Source: Deltaproteobacteria bacterium (GTDB taxonomy: Bacteria; Bdellovibrionota; FAC87; UBA2466). Taken from it: 64,000 bases of DNA. Both the position numbers and the translations under genes were made by a program. The stretch covers positions 1 to 64,000 of the forward strand of contig JACPWY010000060.1 in NCBI GenBank assembly GCA_016196825.1, given 5' to 3'. Position 1 is the first letter of the stretch. Each line of letters begins with the position of its first letter. A model generated the notes under the pieces. That model made no database searches and was not told the DNA's origin. It saw nothing but the letters and a program-made list of their open reading frames with translations. Below, piece by piece: positions 17,241 through 26,413 of this stretch.

Positions 17241-17726
17241 TTAATGATGGGTGACGTGACTCAATGTGTTGTTGCCATTCTTGACGAGGTCATCTTTCGT
17301 GTAGATGAAGTCGTTGCGATCAAACCCCGCCAGTTCGTACCCCGGCCCCATCCGAATGGCATCGACCGGGCAGGCCTCTTCGCACATTCCGCAAAAAACA
17401 CACCGCAGCATGTCGATATTAAACTCCCGCGGATACTTCTCCACATTCGGATCGGGGTGCTCATCGGCAGTAATGTGGATGCAGGCCGCAGGGCAGGCCG
17501 TCGCACACAACATGCACGCCGTGCACCGAATGTCGCCATTTTGTTTCACCGTGAGAATGTGGAGCCCGCGAAAACGGGGTGAATAGTTCCGGCGCTGCTC
17601 CGGGTACTGAATCGTCGGCAAACACCGCATGTGGAAAAGGTTGAAAAAGAGATGCCGAGCCGTGATCCACATCCCGATGAAGATGGGCCACAAATAGCTT
17701 CGGCTCCTCAGGGACCGCCCGCTCAT
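17241..17726 (-). CDS. nuoI: NADH-quinone oxidoreductase subunit I (NuoI)
   Basis: The 161-residue protein has two 4Fe-4S motifs typical of NuoI: CTACMLCATACP and CVFCGMCEEACP, each with three Cys in a CxxCxxC form followed by a fourth Cys-Pro. These clusters (N6a, N6b) carry electrons through the peripheral arm of complex I. An N-terminal helix (YLWPIFIGMWITARHLF) would lie at the membrane. Its ATG overlaps the nuoG stop by 4 bp. Normally nuoH precedes nuoI; here nuoG abuts nuoI directly. It is the last nuo gene of the cluster. Confidence 0.93.
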   Translation of the reverse strand: MSGRSLRSRSYLWPIFIGMWITARHLFFNLFHMRCLPTIQYPEQRRNYSPRFRGLHILTVKQNGDIRCTACMLCATACPAACIHITADEHPDPNVEKYPREFNIDMLRCVFCGMCEEACPVDAIRMGPGYELAGFDRNDFIYTKDDLVKNGNNTLSHVTHH

Positions 17727-19300
17727 AAGGCCACTCCCATCTCATTGAATTGAGAAAATTTTTCGCCGGGGCAAAACCACGATTGAATCGAACTCTCAAA
17801 GATCGTCTTGGCTCTTTCCTTGGACGGCACTGACCGATCATCACCGCGTGAGATGCCCCAGGCCAGGGCGTGCGAATCGCGCGCGAGCCCCTGCGCCGGC
17901 AAGATCCGATTCACCTTCTGCACTCTCGCCAGGGCGCTCACAATGGTTCCCGTCTTCTCAAAACTCGTCGTATTCGGCAGCACCCATTTGGCAGCCTCAA
18001 AGCTCGGGTGGTGATTCGTCGCATGAACAAAGCTTTGTGTCGTAGTCGGAATTACAGCCGCTACTTCCACCCATAGCGGCCCTTGTGCCGCGTCGAGCCC
18101 CACGGCCACAACCTGAGACAAGGGTTGCGTCTTCACCTTGTCGATCCCCGCCTTCATTCCCAAATTGGTGAGCCCCAATCGCTTCAGAATCTCCGCGGTC
18201 CCCCGAGCATTTGCACTCAAATCATGGTGTTTCAAGATTCCATCAAACGGCTGCGTTTCACTCACAACAGCCTCGTCGACAAGCCAACTGAAATTCTTCA
18301 CCCCCAACGCAAACATCACCTGGCACACATCGACCACCTCTTCGTTGGTCATCGCGGTCGAAAGAAAGACCAACGTCTTCTCGGGCGCTTCCGTAATGGC
18401 CCGCTTCATTTCGGAAAAGGCCTGGTTCCATGTTGCATCCAGGAATCCGCCTGCATTCTTGAGCGGAGTCGCAACACGATTCTCGGTAAGCGAGTGGATC
18501 CCCCATCGACCTGTGTCGCAGATCCAGCTCTGATTCACCTCGGGGTTGCGCCGCGGCTCCACTCGATAGAGCTTCTTCGTCGATGAATTGATTGAGACCG
18601 CCGTGTTACAGCCATGCGCGCACATCGTGCATACGCTTTTTGTTTTATCCAGAAACCACACGCGCTGCTGAAAACGAAAATCCTTCGCGGTCAGAGCTCC
18701 CACCGGACAGATATCGGCAAGGTTCCCAGTATAATCATTCTTGAGCGGCCCTTCGTCGTAGGTCCGAAGCTCGCTCCGATCACCGCGATTAAAAATCCCC
18801 AGCTCATTGCTATGCGTAACCTCATCCGTGAACCGCACACAGCGCGTGCAGAGAATGCACCGCTCGGAATCAAGCACAATCGTGCCAATGTCCTGCACCT
18901 TTGGCTTATGAACCTTTTCATGCTCCATCCGGCTCGTGTAGAGGCCGTACGATTGATAAAAATCCTGCAGCTTGCACTCGCCAGCTTTGTCGCAAATCGG
19001 GCAATCGAGTGGATGGTTGATGAGGTGAAGCTCCAGCACACCCTTGACGGTGTCTTTGATCTTTGGGGTGTCGGTACGAACAACCATTCCCTCGGTCGCG
19101 ACCGTATTGCAGGAAATCTGAGGGCGCGGCACCTTCTCGATCTCGACCATGCACATGCGGCAAACACCGGCTATTGAGAGATCGGGATGATAGCAGTAGT
19201 GCGGCACAAAGACGCCAGCGGCCTGGGCCGCCTGAAACACTGTCGTCCCTTCGTTCACGGTTACGGCTTGGCCGTTGATTGTTAGTGTGACCGTTTTCAC
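17723..19300 (-). CDS. nuoG: NADH-quinone oxidoreductase subunit G (NuoG), short
   Basis: The 525-residue product carries the expected N-terminal ferredoxin-like 2Fe-2S motif (CYHPDLSIAGVCRMC), a HxxxCxxC-type cluster site (HPLDCPICDKAGEC), a 4Fe-4S motif CILCTRCVRF, and the SVCTMCAHGC set of the N7 cluster, with a fourth Cys in WICDTGR. The rest is a shortened molybdopterin-like region. Known NuoG/Nqo3 proteins are about 670-910 residues, so this one lacks much of the C-terminal domain. The start is GTG, overlapping the nuoF stop (GTGA). It carries electrons from NuoF toward NuoI/B in complex I. Confidence 0.9.
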   Translation of the reverse strand: MKTVTLTINGQAVTVNEGTTVFQAAQAAGVFVPHYCYHPDLSIAGVCRMCMVEIEKVPRPQISCNTVATEGMVVRTDTPKIKDTVKGVLELHLINHPLDCPICDKAGECKLQDFYQSYGLYTSRMEHEKVHKPKVQDIGTIVLDSERCILCTRCVRFTDEVTHSNELGIFNRGDRSELRTYDEGPLKNDYTGNLADICPVGALTAKDFRFQQRVWFLDKTKSVCTMCAHGCNTAVSINSSTKKLYRVEPRRNPEVNQSWICDTGRWGIHSLTENRVATPLKNAGGFLDATWNQAFSEMKRAITEAPEKTLVFLSTAMTNEEVVDVCQVMFALGVKNFSWLVDEAVVSETQPFDGILKHHDLSANARGTAEILKRLGLTNLGMKAGIDKVKTQPLSQVVAVGLDAAQGPLWVEVAAVIPTTTQSFVHATNHHPSFEAAKWVLPNTTSFEKTGTIVSALARVQKVNRILPAQGLARDSHALAWGISRGDDRSVPSKERAKTIFESSIQSWFCPGEKFSQFNEMGVAL

Positions 19301-20562
19301 GTGTGCTCCCTAGCGCTCTTAAACTCGTTAGGAAACTTTTTCAGAAAACCCAAGACGGGCATCGCCGCCGCATCGCTGAGCGCACAGATCGTGACCCCCA
19401 TCATCTGATTCGCCGTCTTCTGGAGATTCGCCACATCCTGAGCGGTTCCTTTCCCGTGCTCAATCGCTTTCATCATCTTGTAAAGCCAGCCGGTCCCTTC
19501 GCGACACGGCGTGCACTGGCCACAGCTTTCATCCCAATAGAACTCGGTTAGCCGCTCCAAAAGCTTCAGCAGCGGAAAGTGGTCGGGAATGACGATGATC
19601 CCGCCCGCTCCCAAAAACGTTCCAAACTTCGCCATCGTCTCGAAATCAAGCGTGGCTTTATCAACTTCTTCGGGCGTCAGCGGCGGCGTGGAGCTACCTC
19701 CCGGGATAACAGCCTTGAGCTTGGCACCCTCTTTCATCCCACCGGCATGGCCATCAATCATATCCCGCAGTGTGCAGCCCAATTCCTCTTCGTAAACTCC
19801 TGGCCTATTGACCCATCCGCTCACGCAAAAGAGCCGCGTCCCCCGGCTCTGCTCAGTGCCATACGTGGCATAGGCCTCACCGCCGTTGGCGAGAATCCAG
19901 GGCACCGTCGAAAGCGTCTCGACGTTGTTCACAACGGTCGGGCAATTCAAAAACCCACTCACCGCAGGAAATGGAGGCTTCAGACGCGGATATCCCTTCT
20001 TGCCTTCCAACGACGAGATGAGCCCCGTCTCCTCACCACAAATATAAGCGCCCGCGCCACGGTGCAAGACAACATCGATCGTATGGGTGGACCCCATCAC
20101 ATTCTTACCCAAAAAACCCTGCCCATAGGCCTCATCGATCGCCTTCTGCACAACCTTCGCCGCAGTCGCATACTCACCACGGATGTAGATGTAGCTCTTG
20201 AGCGATCGCACAGCGAAGCTTGCGATGATGATTCCTTCAATCAGCTGGTGCGGATTTCGCTCGAGCAGCAAGCGGTCCTTGAAACAGCCAGGCTCCGACT
20301 CATCGGCATTGCACAAGAGGTAGATCGGCTTACCGGTCTTAAAGGGCACGAACCCCCACTTGCTCCCCGTCGGAAATCCAGCCCCGCCACGCCCTCGGAT
20401 CCCGCTTTTCTTCACCTCTTCGATGATCGCATCGGGATTCATCGCCACAGCCTTCCTGGCCGTCTGATACCCCCCCGCCGCCTGATAGACAGACAATTGA
20501 TGCAGATTCGGAGTCTCGATATTTTTCAAAATAATCCGTCGTTCCGGCGCGAGCAGCTTCAT
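19297..20562 (-). CDS. nuoF: NADH-quinone oxidoreductase subunit F (NuoF)
   Basis: I chose the ATG at 20562, which overlaps the nuoE stop (ATGA), giving 421 residues; the longer frame to 20673 runs inside nuoE. The product has the NADH/FMN-binding region (GIRGRGGAGFPTGSKWGFVP, LLCNADESEPG) and the 4Fe-4S N3 site ESCGQCTPCREGTGW. It accepts electrons from NADH through FMN, the entry point of complex I. The GTG start of nuoG overlaps its stop. All nuo genes from B to I are coupled by overlaps, so they form one transcript. Confidence 0.94.
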   Translation of the reverse strand: MKLLAPERRIILKNIETPNLHQLSVYQAAGGYQTARKAVAMNPDAIIEEVKKSGIRGRGGAGFPTGSKWGFVPFKTGKPIYLLCNADESEPGCFKDRLLLERNPHQLIEGIIIASFAVRSLKSYIYIRGEYATAAKVVQKAIDEAYGQGFLGKNVMGSTHTIDVVLHRGAGAYICGEETGLISSLEGKKGYPRLKPPFPAVSGFLNCPTVVNNVETLSTVPWILANGGEAYATYGTEQSRGTRLFCVSGWVNRPGVYEEELGCTLRDMIDGHAGGMKEGAKLKAVIPGGSSTPPLTPEEVDKATLDFETMAKFGTFLGAGGIIVIPDHFPLLKLLERLTEFYWDESCGQCTPCREGTGWLYKMMKAIEHGKGTAQDVANLQKTANQMMGVTICALSDAAAMPVLGFLKKFPNEFKSAREHT

Positions 20563-21041
20563 GTCGTCCCCCGGAGTTGCTGCAGGGTTATTTTGAGGCG
20601 ATCGCAGTTCATGTTCTCGTAATAGTTCTCGTTGATCTGGACCACTGGAGCCGTTCCACAGGAACCGAGACACTGCACTGAGAGGATGCTGAACATTCCA
20701 TCTTTCGTGGTCTCAGACAGACCAACGTCCAGCTCCTTGTGGAGAAGATCAAGGAGCGCCTCTGAGCCCATGAGGGTACAGGTGATATTGTTGCAAACCT
20801 GGAGGCAATACTTCCCCATGTCCTTCTTGCGAAACATCGTATAGAAGCTCACCGCCTCAAAAACCTCTCGCGCTGGCATCTCCAAAAGACCCGCCACGTA
20901 TTGAATGGCTTCATCGGACAAAAACTTCCACTGCTCCTGCGCTAGATAAAGAGCTGGCAAAAGTGCCGAGCGTGGCCGCTCATACTTCGCTTTCACCTTC
21001 TGAAATTCCTTCATGCGCTCCGGGGTGAATTCGTACTTCAT
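20559..21041 (-). CDS. nuoE: NADH-quinone oxidoreductase subunit E (NuoE)
   Basis: The 160-residue protein is a NuoE-type 2Fe-2S subunit. The four cluster Cys are in CNNITC and SVQCLGSC, with the thioredoxin-like fold between them. The N-terminal helical part (ALLPALYLAQEQ, then AREVFEAVSFYTMF) is typical. NuoE sits next to NuoF and stabilises the NADH site. Length is normal. Its start overlaps the end of nuoD by 4 bp. Confidence 0.93.
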   Translation of the reverse strand: MKYEFTPERMKEFQKVKAKYERPRSALLPALYLAQEQWKFLSDEAIQYVAGLLEMPAREVFEAVSFYTMFRKKDMGKYCLQVCNNITCTLMGSEALLDLLHKELDVGLSETTKDGMFSILSVQCLGSCGTAPVVQINENYYENMNCDRLKITLQQLRGTT

Positions 21042-22225
21042 CGATCGAGTTCCCCCGCGACTATGTTCAGACTCCCCAAGCCCGCCACCACATCAGACAC
21101 GGTTTGACGATGGCACATCTCGGGAAACGCCTGGTAGATAGCAAAGCACGGCGGCCGCACGCGCACCCGATAGGGACGCCCCTCGCCATTACTCGAGACA
21201 AAGAAGCCCAACTCGCCGTTCGCCGCTTCGGTGTACGAATAGACCTCCCCGACTGGAGTTTTGATCCCCTGCATGATGAGTTTGAAGTGGGCCATGAGCC
21301 CCTCGATGCTGTTATAGACAGCCTCTTTCGGCGGAAGAACAATCGACCAATCGCTGATATTCACCTCGCCATCCGGAATATCCTCCAACGCCTGATCGAT
21401 GATCTTTAGACTCTCGCGCATCTCAGCCATCCGGACGAGATACCGGGCGTAGGTGTCTCCTTCGGATTCGATCGGCACCTTGAAATCAAATTTGTCGTAG
21501 TCGTAGTACGGGTGAACCTTGCGAATATCATAGTCGACGCCACAGGCCCTCAAGCAGGGCCCCGTAAACCCGTAGTCTATGGCCCGCTCCTTCGAGATTT
21601 TCACAACACCCTTGGTACGCTCGATCCAGATTCGATTGTGGGTGAGAAGCCCATCCACATCGTCGAGCGTGCGCGGCAGTTGTTTCACAATCTTCTTGCA
21701 CCAGTCGATCCAGCCGTCTGGCAGATCGCTCATGAGTCCGCCGATGCGAGTATAGCTCGTCGTCAAACGCGCCCCGCAGGCCGCCTCAAAGAGATCGTAG
21801 ATATTCTCCCGCTCGCGAAAAAAATACCAAAAACAACTCAGAGCCCCCACATCGACCGCGTTCGTCCCAATGCAGACGAGGTGATCCACAATCCGAGACA
21901 GTTCACACAGAAGCACTCGAATCCGCTCGCAGCGCTTGGTGATGGTCACACCCAGAAGCTTCTCGACAGCCATCACATAGCCCACGTTATTCATGAGAGC
22001 CGAGCAGTAGTTCAGGCGATCGGTGAAGGGGATCACCTGCGTCCAGGTGTGGGTCTCCGACATCTTCTCGAAACAGCGGTGCAGATACCCGATCTCAAGC
22101 TTCATCTCCTCGACGAATTCTCCGTCGAGCTTCACAAAGATTCTGAGCGTGCCATGGGTCGCGGGGTGCGAAGGCCCCAGATTTAGGCGCATCAATTGAT
22201 TGTTGATTTCCACTTCCGGCATCAT
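21038..22225 (-). CDS. nuoD: NADH-quinone oxidoreductase subunit D (NuoD)
   Basis: The 395-residue protein begins with the family hallmark LNLGPSHPATHGTLR and has GYLHRCFEK, FTDRLNYCSALMNNVGY and a C-terminal VADVVAGLGSLNIVAGELDR. It forms part of the quinone-reduction site with NuoB. The His and Tyr residues at the quinone pocket (HPATHG; the NuoD Tyr in DRLNYC) are present. Length is normal and there is no fusion to NuoC. It overlaps nuoC and nuoE by 4 bp each. Confidence 0.94.
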   Translation of the reverse strand: MMPEVEINNQLMRLNLGPSHPATHGTLRIFVKLDGEFVEEMKLEIGYLHRCFEKMSETHTWTQVIPFTDRLNYCSALMNNVGYVMAVEKLLGVTITKRCERIRVLLCELSRIVDHLVCIGTNAVDVGALSCFWYFFRERENIYDLFEAACGARLTTSYTRIGGLMSDLPDGWIDWCKKIVKQLPRTLDDVDGLLTHNRIWIERTKGVVKISKERAIDYGFTGPCLRACGVDYDIRKVHPYYDYDKFDFKVPIESEGDTYARYLVRMAEMRESLKIIDQALEDIPDGEVNISDWSIVLPPKEAVYNSIEGLMAHFKLIMQGIKTPVGEVYSYTEAANGELGFFVSSNGEGRPYRVRVRPPCFAIYQAFPEMCHRQTVSDVVAGLGSLNIVAGELDR

Positions 22226-22737
22226 ATTTCCGTCGATGGGATGGCACTCTTGAGCCGCTGGTAGTGATCGGCCGGGTATTCCTTCAGAAGGGCATGGCCC
22301 TCAAAGTCGTGGTGACACAAAATGCGCGTCAGGTTCGGGTGGCTGGTGAAGGTGACCCCAAACAGATCAAAAGCCTCACGCTCAAACCAATTGGCCGCTG
22401 CGAACAGATCACAGATCGATCGAATTTCGGGTCGCTCCTCACCCAGAAACACCCGCAGCCTCACGCGCCGGCGGGTGGGCATCGAGTAGAGATTGTAAAT
22501 CACCGCCACGCCCGACAGGCCATTGCCGTACTTGGCGTAGTCCATCCCAAAAAGATCCATCAGCATGTTGAACTGCAGTGTTTCCTTCAGGAAGCGAATC
22601 ATTTCCGGGAGCCGGTCTTTTCGCACATCGATACACAAATCCCCTCGGTAGTCGGCGATTGCGACCACATCATCCTTAAAACGCTCAATGAACTCGGGGA
22701 GTTTTTCAGCGGGGGATTTTGTAACGGTCTCGGTCAC
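22222..22737 (-). CDS. nuoC: NADH-quinone oxidoreductase subunit C (NuoC)
   Basis: The 171-residue product matches Nuo[13 protein letters not shown]-like strand ([15 protein letters not shown]), [18 protein letters not shown], and the family tail region [38 protein letters not shown] (given here in part as [12 protein letters not shown] and [11 protein letters not shown]). NuoC is a structural subunit linking NuoB/D with the peripheral arm. Its ATG lies inside the 3' end of nuoB (32-bp overlap) and its stop overlaps nuoD. Confidence 0.92.
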   Translation of the reverse strand: MTETVTKSPAEKLPEFIERFKDDVVAIADYRGDLCIDVRKDRLPEMIRFLKETLQFNMLMDLFGMDYAKYGNGLSGVAVIYNLYSMPTRRRVRLRVFLGEERPEIRSICDLFAAANWFEREAFDLFGVTFTSHPNLTRILCHHDFEGHALLKEYPADHYQRLKSAIPSTEI

Positions 22738-23233
22738 GGACCACCCCCCCGCGGCTAATCTTTTGCTGAAGCTTCATGAGGGCGAAGAGGATCCCCTCCG
22801 GTGTAGGCGGGCATCCAGGGACATAAACATCAACGGGGATAACGGAATCGATCCCCTGCATCACGTGGTAGGCGCGGTAGAAACCGCCCGAGGAGGCGCA
22901 AACGCCAACGGCCACAACCCATTTGGGCTCGAGCATCTGATCATAGATGCGCTTCAATACCGGCCCCATTTTTTCTACGACGGTCCCCAGCACGAGAAGG
23001 CAGTCACTCTGGCGCGGGCTGAAACGAACGACCTCGGCTCCGAACCGGGAGATGTCATAATGAGAGGAGACCACCGCCATGTACTCAATGGCGCAGCACG
23101 CTGTTCCGAAAGGGAGCGGCCACAAGGAATTCTTCTGGCCCCAGTGGATAAAATCCTCGAGCCGCGTGGTGAAGGCCGCCTGTTCGGTGTCGTCGGTTAC
23201 GGAAACGAGTTGTGGATTCTCTTTTAATTTCAT
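22706..23233 (-). CDS. nuoB: NADH-quinone oxidoreductase subunit B (NuoB)
   Basis: The 175-residue protein has the N2-cluster ligands in order: the Cys pair in [11 protein letters not shown], a Cys in [12 protein letters not shown] and a Cys in [12 protein letters not shown]2 is the last iron-sulfur centre before quinone. It begins at an ATG 5 bases after the stop of the LysM/M23 peptidase gene on the same strand. No nuoA precedes it, which is unusual because nuoA normally starts the cluster. Confidence 0.93.
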   Translation of the reverse strand: MKLKENPQLVSVTDDTEQAAFTTRLEDFIHWGQKNSLWPLPFGTACCAIEYMAVVSSHYDISRFGAEVVRFSPRQSDCLLVLGTVVEKMGPVLKRIYDQMLEPKWVVAVGVCASSGGFYRAYHVMQGIDSVIPVDVYVPGCPPTPEGILFALMKLQQKISRGGVVRDRDRYKIPR

Positions 23234-23238
23234 CAGAC

Positions 23239-23922
23239 TTAGCGTCTGAGAATATTGTTAGCTACGTGGACCTGCAAGTATAAAAGCGGGTTCACCGGTT
23301 GCCGATTATTGCGCACCTCAAAGTGCAGGTGCGGCCCCTCCGCGTGTCCGGTCTGCCCCACTTTGCCAATGACCTGACCCTTGCCAGCAAACTGACCTTT
23401 GCGAACATTAATAGCCGAAAGATGCGCGTAGACGGTCGAGTAGGAATCGGCGTGGCGGATGATAATCATGTTCCCATAACCGCCGATACGATCGTGCGCG
23501 TAGATCACGTGCCCTCCTCGGGCGCATTTCACCGGCACCCCTTCCTGGGCGACAATATCGATCCCGTCGTGCATCACACCGCGGCGCATGCCGAAGGCAG
23601 AACTGATGTAGCCCATCACCGGCCACAAGAAACCGGGAATTGTCGTGACGGTTTCGGCGTGGTCATAGTCCACGGCCCGAACTCCAGTGAACGCTCGATC
23701 CCAATCATGGCTCGACTCAAAAGGAATGTAGAGCCGCGTTCCCGGGCGCAGGCCAGCCCTGAGGACCTCGGCATTGCGATCCCGAACATCGGCCACCGGC
23801 ACGGCGTATTGCGCCGCAATGCGGTTCAAAGTCTCCCCCGGATCGACGGTGTGGTACCGGGACTGAACGTGGGCGCAGGCTGAAATAATTATATTAAGTA
23901 ATATCAATATCATAGAGCACAC
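23239..23922 (-). CDS. LysM/M23-family peptidoglycan endopeptidase lipoprotein
   Basis: I chose the GTG at 23922 (AGGA four bases before it); an ATG at 23913 is possible. The protein starts with a lipoprotein signal ([11 protein letters not shown]), then a LysM repeat ([20 protein letters not shown] ... PGTRLYIP) that binds peptidoglycan, then an M23 peptidase domain with MHDGIDI, GHVIYAH and the Zn-binding HLHFEVR. The expected HxxxD and HxH zinc residues are present, so it is probably active, in contrast to degenerate EnvC/NlpD activators. It would cut peptide cross-links in the periplasm. It ends 5 bases before nuoB, so it may head the nuo transcript. Confidence 0.85.
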   Translation of the reverse strand: MCSMILILLNIIISACAHVQSRYHTVDPGETLNRIAAQYAVPVADVRDRNAEVLRAGLRPGTRLYIPFESSHDWDRAFTGVRAVDYDHAETVTTIPGFLWPVMGYISSAFGMRRGVMHDGIDIVAQEGVPVKCARGGHVIYAHDRIGGYGNMIIIRHADSYSTVYAHLSAINVRKGQFAGKGQVIGKVGQTGHAEGPHLHFEVRNNRQPVNPLLYLQVHVANNILRR

Positions 23923-24140
23923 TCGATCCTGTTTGTGCTGCATGAGACACGAAAGTCTACCACTGCGCGTCATGAGGACGCTACCGATTCAGAAATTTGT
24001 GACGCGAAGTGACCGTTGTGATTCAAAAAGGCAAGAAACGTAGAACAATTATACCAATAAATTCAGAGAATTCCCTAAGAAAAGGGGGAGTCCTCATCTT
24101 TCGCCTCGCCCCGGCCGAACAGACATAGAGCGAGGTTTTT

Positions 24141-25874
24141 TTGGCGAAAACAACACAGAGATTCCTGGCCCTGGTTTTTTTGGGGGGACTTTTGTTGGGC
24201 ACCCTCCACGCCTATGGCCAGGATGAGGCGGCTCAGACCAAACGCAAGATCGCACACGAGGCTGAGGACCAATCCCTCGCCTACATGAAGGGGAGGCAGC
24301 TTCTCCTTGATGGAAAGTACGAGGAAGCCACCCCACTCCTGGAGAAGGCTTTAGGCGCCGATCCCGGGAACGGTTTTATCCTCAACCAGCTCGCCGAGGC
24401 CTGCCTACGGACTGGCAACTTTGAAAAGGCCGAGATCTATTCGAAGCAGGCCCTCGATAAGGAACCCACTAACCTCGAAGTGCTCGCCAACTACGGTGGG
24501 ATTCTCAACACGCTGAAAAGGCACGAAGAGGCCAAACGGGTTTTCAAAAAGATCATGGAGCTCGATCCCTCCAATTCCAAAGCGCCACTCCTCTTGGGTA
24601 TCATCGAGGCCGAGAGCGGCAACATCGAGGGCGGCATCGCAACCCTGACCGCCGTGACGGAAGCAAACCCCGAAAACGTGATGGCATTTTTCTACCGCGC
24701 CAAGCTTCAGGTCGAGGCTAACAAGTTGAAAGAGGCCGCCGCTGATCTCGAAAAATGCTTGGCTCTCCGCCCGTCTTTCGTGGAGGCCGGAACCACGCTC
24801 GGAGTGCTGTACGAACGGGCCGGCGACAACGACGCCGCCATTGCGGCATATGAGAAAATCCAGGGCTCGGGCGGCTTCAAAAAACGGTTGGCCCAACTCT
24901 ATCTTGAAAAAAACAATTTTGCCCGCGCCCTCAGCGAGCTCCAGGACTACGAACAGCATGAGCCGGATGATTACACCGCACGCGTGAAGGTGGGCCTTCT
25001 TCTCGTCGAGCTCAAAAAGTATTCCGAAGCCAAGGAGAAGTTTTTAAAGATTCTGTCGGAACAGCCGCAGGCCGATAACGTCCGCTTCTACCTGGCCGCG
25101 GTCTATGAAGAGCTGAAAGAGTATCCCAAGGCGCTCACCGAATTTAAGAAGATTTCAAAGCACAGCTCTTTCCATAAGGAGGCGATGCTCCATGTGGGTT
25201 TCGTCTACAAAGAAACCGGTAAGAATAGGGAGGGCCTCGAATTCGCAAAGAAGACGCTCACTGATAACCCGGATACAATCGAGTTTTACGACATGCAGGC
25301 TTCGTTCTATGAAGTGGCCAAGGACAATAAAAACGCTCTGGCCAGCATTGCCAAGGGGCTCAAACGTTTTCCGAAAGATGAAAAGCTCCTCTATTTCGAA
25401 GCTGCCCTCTACGACAAGATGAATCAACGCGACCAGGCCCTCGCCAAAATGAAAAAGCTCCTCGAGGTCAACCCGAGCAACCCACACGCACTGAATTTTG
25501 TTGGCTACACCTACGCCGAAATGAACCAGAACCTCGAAGAGGCCAAGAAGATGGTGGCCCAAGCCATGGAAATTCGCCCTAACGACGGCTTTATTGTCGA
25601 CTCCCTAGGCTGGATCTGCTTCAAGCTCGGCCAGATCGATGAAGCCCAAAAGTTCTTGGAAAAGGCCCAGGCGATGCAACCCAAGGAAGGTGTCATCTTG
25701 GAGCATCTCGGAGACCTCTACTCGCAAAAGAAGGACCTCACCAAAGCCCAAACCTTCTACAGAATGGCCGTCACGGAATACAACAACAAGAAAGACAAAG
25801 AGCCCCAAAAGAAGGTCGAATCCAAGCTCGCCATGATCGAAAAAGAAAAGCGCATGCCCAGCGCGGACAGATGA
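24141..25874 (+). CDS. Exported tetratricopeptide-repeat protein
   Basis: A TTG start at 24141 follows GCGAGG and begins a signal peptide ending at HAYGQ. The 577 residues are almost wholly TPR helices, recognisable by units such as GRQLLLDGKYEEATPLLEKAL, EIYSKQALDKEPTNLEVLANYG and ALSELQDYEQHEPDDYTARV; about twelve to fourteen repeats can be counted by eye. TPR proteins scaffold complexes; an exported one of this length may act in the periplasm, for example in envelope or type IV pilus assembly, but nothing nearby says which. It is separated from the divergent M23/nuo operon by ~220 bp and stands alone. Confidence 0.8.
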   Translation: MAKTTQRFLALVFLGGLLLGTLHAYGQDEAAQTKRKIAHEAEDQSLAYMKGRQLLLDGKYEEATPLLEKALGADPGNGFILNQLAEACLRTGNFEKAEIYSKQALDKEPTNLEVLANYGGILNTLKRHEEAKRVFKKIMELDPSNSKAPLLLGIIEAESGNIEGGIATLTAVTEANPENVMAFFYRAKLQVEANKLKEAAADLEKCLALRPSFVEAGTTLGVLYERAGDNDAAIAAYEKIQGSGGFKKRLAQLYLEKNNFARALSELQDYEQHEPDDYTARVKVGLLLVELKKYSEAKEKFLKILSEQPQADNVRFYLAAVYEELKEYPKALTEFKKISKHSSFHKEAMLHVGFVYKETGKNREGLEFAKKTLTDNPDTIEFYDMQASFYEVAKDNKNALASIAKGLKRFPKDEKLLYFEAALYDKMNQRDQALAKMKKLLEVNPSNPHALNFVGYTYAEMNQNLEEAKKMVAQAMEIRPNDGFIVDSLGWICFKLGQIDEAQKFLEKAQAMQPKEGVILEHLGDLYSQKKDLTKAQTFYRMAVTEYNNKKDKEPQKKVESKLAMIEKEKRMPSADR

Positions 25875-26413
25875 TGGGGCCAGTCGCCTTTTAATATTGA
25901 AAGGTGCGGAGGCGTGGGAGTGGGCGGTCAGTGAAGATGGCCAACGGTGCTCAGTGACAGCGGCTGCGGGGTGATGTTCGCTAGAAATACTCCAGGATAG
26001 ACCCTAGCAAAGAACTTGAGAATCAACTAAATGGCATTCTTTAGAAGAGGCAGGGTTTTCGGTTTGGCGTTTGTGGGTTTGGCGTTTGGGGTACAGTTTT
26101 CGTTCAGTCTCAGCCCAGTTGGGATTGACCAGTTCAGAGACCCGCCAGCTTATCGATAGGCTGGGCAGAATCTTGTTCGCTCTTTGCAGACCCGACTCCA
26201 AACCGAATCCAGACAGTACGCTAAACTCCAAACCCACAAACGCCCAACCGAAAACCGATTGTACGCCCAACAAGCGTGTTACTGACAAAACGTAAGTCTG
26301 GCCAATTCTTTCGCAGGTCGAACATCCCCACTAGTAACAAGGTCGATTAGCCGACTAACTTCTCCGCAGCGAGCTCAGAAATTGTCGCTAGCCGATATTC
26401 GTCAAGCGCCAAA
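25875..26413. other. 539-bp gene-poor stretch
   Basis: No convincing gene. It contains a 41-bp inverted repeat pair (26054-26094 and 26216-26256) and a weak hairpin near 25889-25906 after the TPR gene. Open frames here (for example a minus-strand frame at 26004-26288) merely reflect the repetitive arms. Confidence 0.6.
26054..26256. repeat. Inverted repeat, 41-bp arms, 121-bp spacer
   Basis: Arm 26054-26094 and the reverse complement of 26216-26256 match at 37 of 41 positions (my count). The arms are GT-rich on the plus strand (GGTTTTCGG..., with TTTGGCGTTT units) and end in GTAC at their inner side. Together with the spacer they span 203 bp. This size and symmetry fit a small non-autonomous transposon (MITE-like) or a transcript that folds into a long hairpin. 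No target-site duplication is evident. Confidence 0.75.

Noticed and set aside
19579-20622. Plus-strand open frame opposite nuoF
   Set aside because: Shadow of nuoF.
26004-26288. Minus-strand open frame across the inverted repeat
   Set aside because: Its ends are the repeat arms themselves and it shows no domain or ribosome site.
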